In this document: piece by piece, positions 62,746-64,000 of the stretch
Position numbering within the stretch: position 1 is the stretch's first letter
Layout of the letters: each line of letters starts with the position of its first letter
DNA from: Allacma fusca
Taxonomy: Eukaryota; Arthropoda; Collembola; Symphypleona; Sminthuridae
Reading direction: 5' to 3'
NCBI GenBank assembly: GCA_947179485.1
Contig: OX359246.1
Coordinates: forward strand, 41,147,632-41,211,631
DNA: 64,000 bases
Notes under the pieces: model-generated
Told to the model about the DNA's origin: nothing
What the model saw: the letters and a program-made list of their open reading frames with translations, nothing else
Database searches by the model: none
Position numbers and translations under genes: made by a program

Positions 62746-64000
62746 TCACTTAAAATATGTAAGTAAAAAAATAATTCTCACAAAAGAACGTTTTTAACCA
62801 TTTCAATAAATGATCTACACCCACTAGTAGGCATGCCAGATTTCCAGGATCTGAAATTAGGACAATTTTAGGATTTTTCAATGTTTTTCTTCCAGCAGTT
62901 TTATTTTAGGGTGAGGTAATATTTGTTTGAGGAACCGCATGACGTGTTGGTCCCGCAAGGAATGAATTCTGATGATTAACAGTGTGCATATAGTTAAATC
63001 ATGATAAATTACAGCAAAGTTTATCAGTTTTTAAAATTTATTAAATGCAAGTCTAAAATTCGAATATTATTTTAGTATTTTAAAAAATACTTGTAGTTTT
63101 TACACACTTGTCTACGTCCTGTGCATTTGTGAGGGTCACTAGCCTTTACTATTTTTGTGCCCTTCAAAGATGGCGCTGCACAGGGAGCACAGTTTTTCCT
63201 ACAAGTTTGCGCAAGGCAAGTTCACTCTGTCACTCGTCAAACATAATAATATAATTATATAAACGTTTTACTCATTTCATTAGCTACCTATGTTACCCCA
63301 TCTACTTTCCATTAGTCTACTTAACAGTACTCATAGTAGTCCTTGTACCAATGCGATTAATGCCCTTGAAGTGCTTTTATCCTTCCATGTATATACATAC
63401 TTAGAACTTGCGTAATTATGAGTTAATCATAGAAATGAGAATTTGAACAAACTAAAGTTGATAATAATTAAGGACGCGTATTGGAACTAGAATACAGGCA
63501 CAGGCATGAGTAAATCTCCTATGACTATATTGACATCTGTGCTGACAAGCCACGGTGATAACTGCATTAGCATAAGTGACTTTTAATATCCATGCAACAG
63601 ATAAGCCGTGTTTTGGTTATCAGCCATTTTTTCTATTGGCTTAAGTGAAGGTGAAATTACCTGTATTAATTGAAGGTGTCCTGCACGAATTGCTGTCGAG
63701 TTTCATTTTTCAAAATCAGCCATGAGTGATTTATTTCAATAATGATCCTGTTTTGATGAAAAATCTTTAAAATAGGGATGTTACAATATAAATGAACCTA
63801 AGACTGAGACACAATTTTCAAGACAGTAAAAATATTAAGTAAAATGACTATACGAATGACTATCACAAATGAATGGTTTCCTGTAGACATATACTTGCAA
63901 ATAATATCTAGTTTCAAAATAATTTGCATGAATCCTATTCATAAGAAACTGACAATATAAAAAGTGTTTTGGGAAAATTAACCAAGTAATTGGGCTTCAA
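62746..64000. other. intergenic to window end
   Basis: AT-rich sequence with no supportable exon. An ATG frame of 29 codons near 63171 has nothing recognisable. Confidence 0.5.

Noticed and set aside
63171..63261. 29-codon frame starting ATGGCGCTG
   Set aside because: Good start context but too short, and no similarity or downstream exon seen.

Overview
The window is animal nuclear DNA: AT-rich, with many short introns flanked by GT..AG, TATA-box promoters, AATAAA signals and transposon debris. The gene set (M13 neprilysins, NinaB/BCO-type carotenoid oxygenases, a CYP2-clan P450, divergent Or/Gr-type seven-helix receptors) fits an arthropod. The overall look suggests a copepod such as a caligid sea louse, but that species-level guess is inference. 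Gene models were built by hand from splice-site phase and comparison between paralogues.

Layout. 1-1.3 kb: a non-autonomous hAT-like element. 1.9-4.4 kb (+): two small single-pass membrane proteins with the same exon phases and an identical 152-nt middle exon, i.e. an old tandem pair. 6.4-23.5 kb (+): a cluster of three divergent gustatory-receptor-like genes. The first two lie in a direct tandem duplication with about 3.6 kb of shared sequence. The first copy is broken by a 1-nt deletion and also has a mutated TATA box; the second and third are intact. Between the duplicates lie a dead non-LTR reverse transcriptase and a small retroelement scrap. A hAT-like element entered copy A and a TTA-target element entered copy B after the duplication, and each copy preserves the other's empty site.

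25-35.6 kb (-): two carotenoid oxygenases in tandem, both with four iron-ligand histidines. 41.5-57.2 kb (-): two complete M13 neprilysin-like peptidases in tandem, of 16 and 18 exons, with many exon lengths conserved exactly. 60-62.2 kb (+): a complete seven-exon cytochrome P450. 62.4 kb: a partial second copy of the TTA-target element.

Four unrelated families are each present as local tandem copies, so local gene duplication dominates this locus. The neighbours do not form an obvious pathway. Oxygenases and P450 could both act on carotenoid or retinoid-type substrates, but nothing in the sequence ties them together. No tRNA, rRNA or CRISPR was found.
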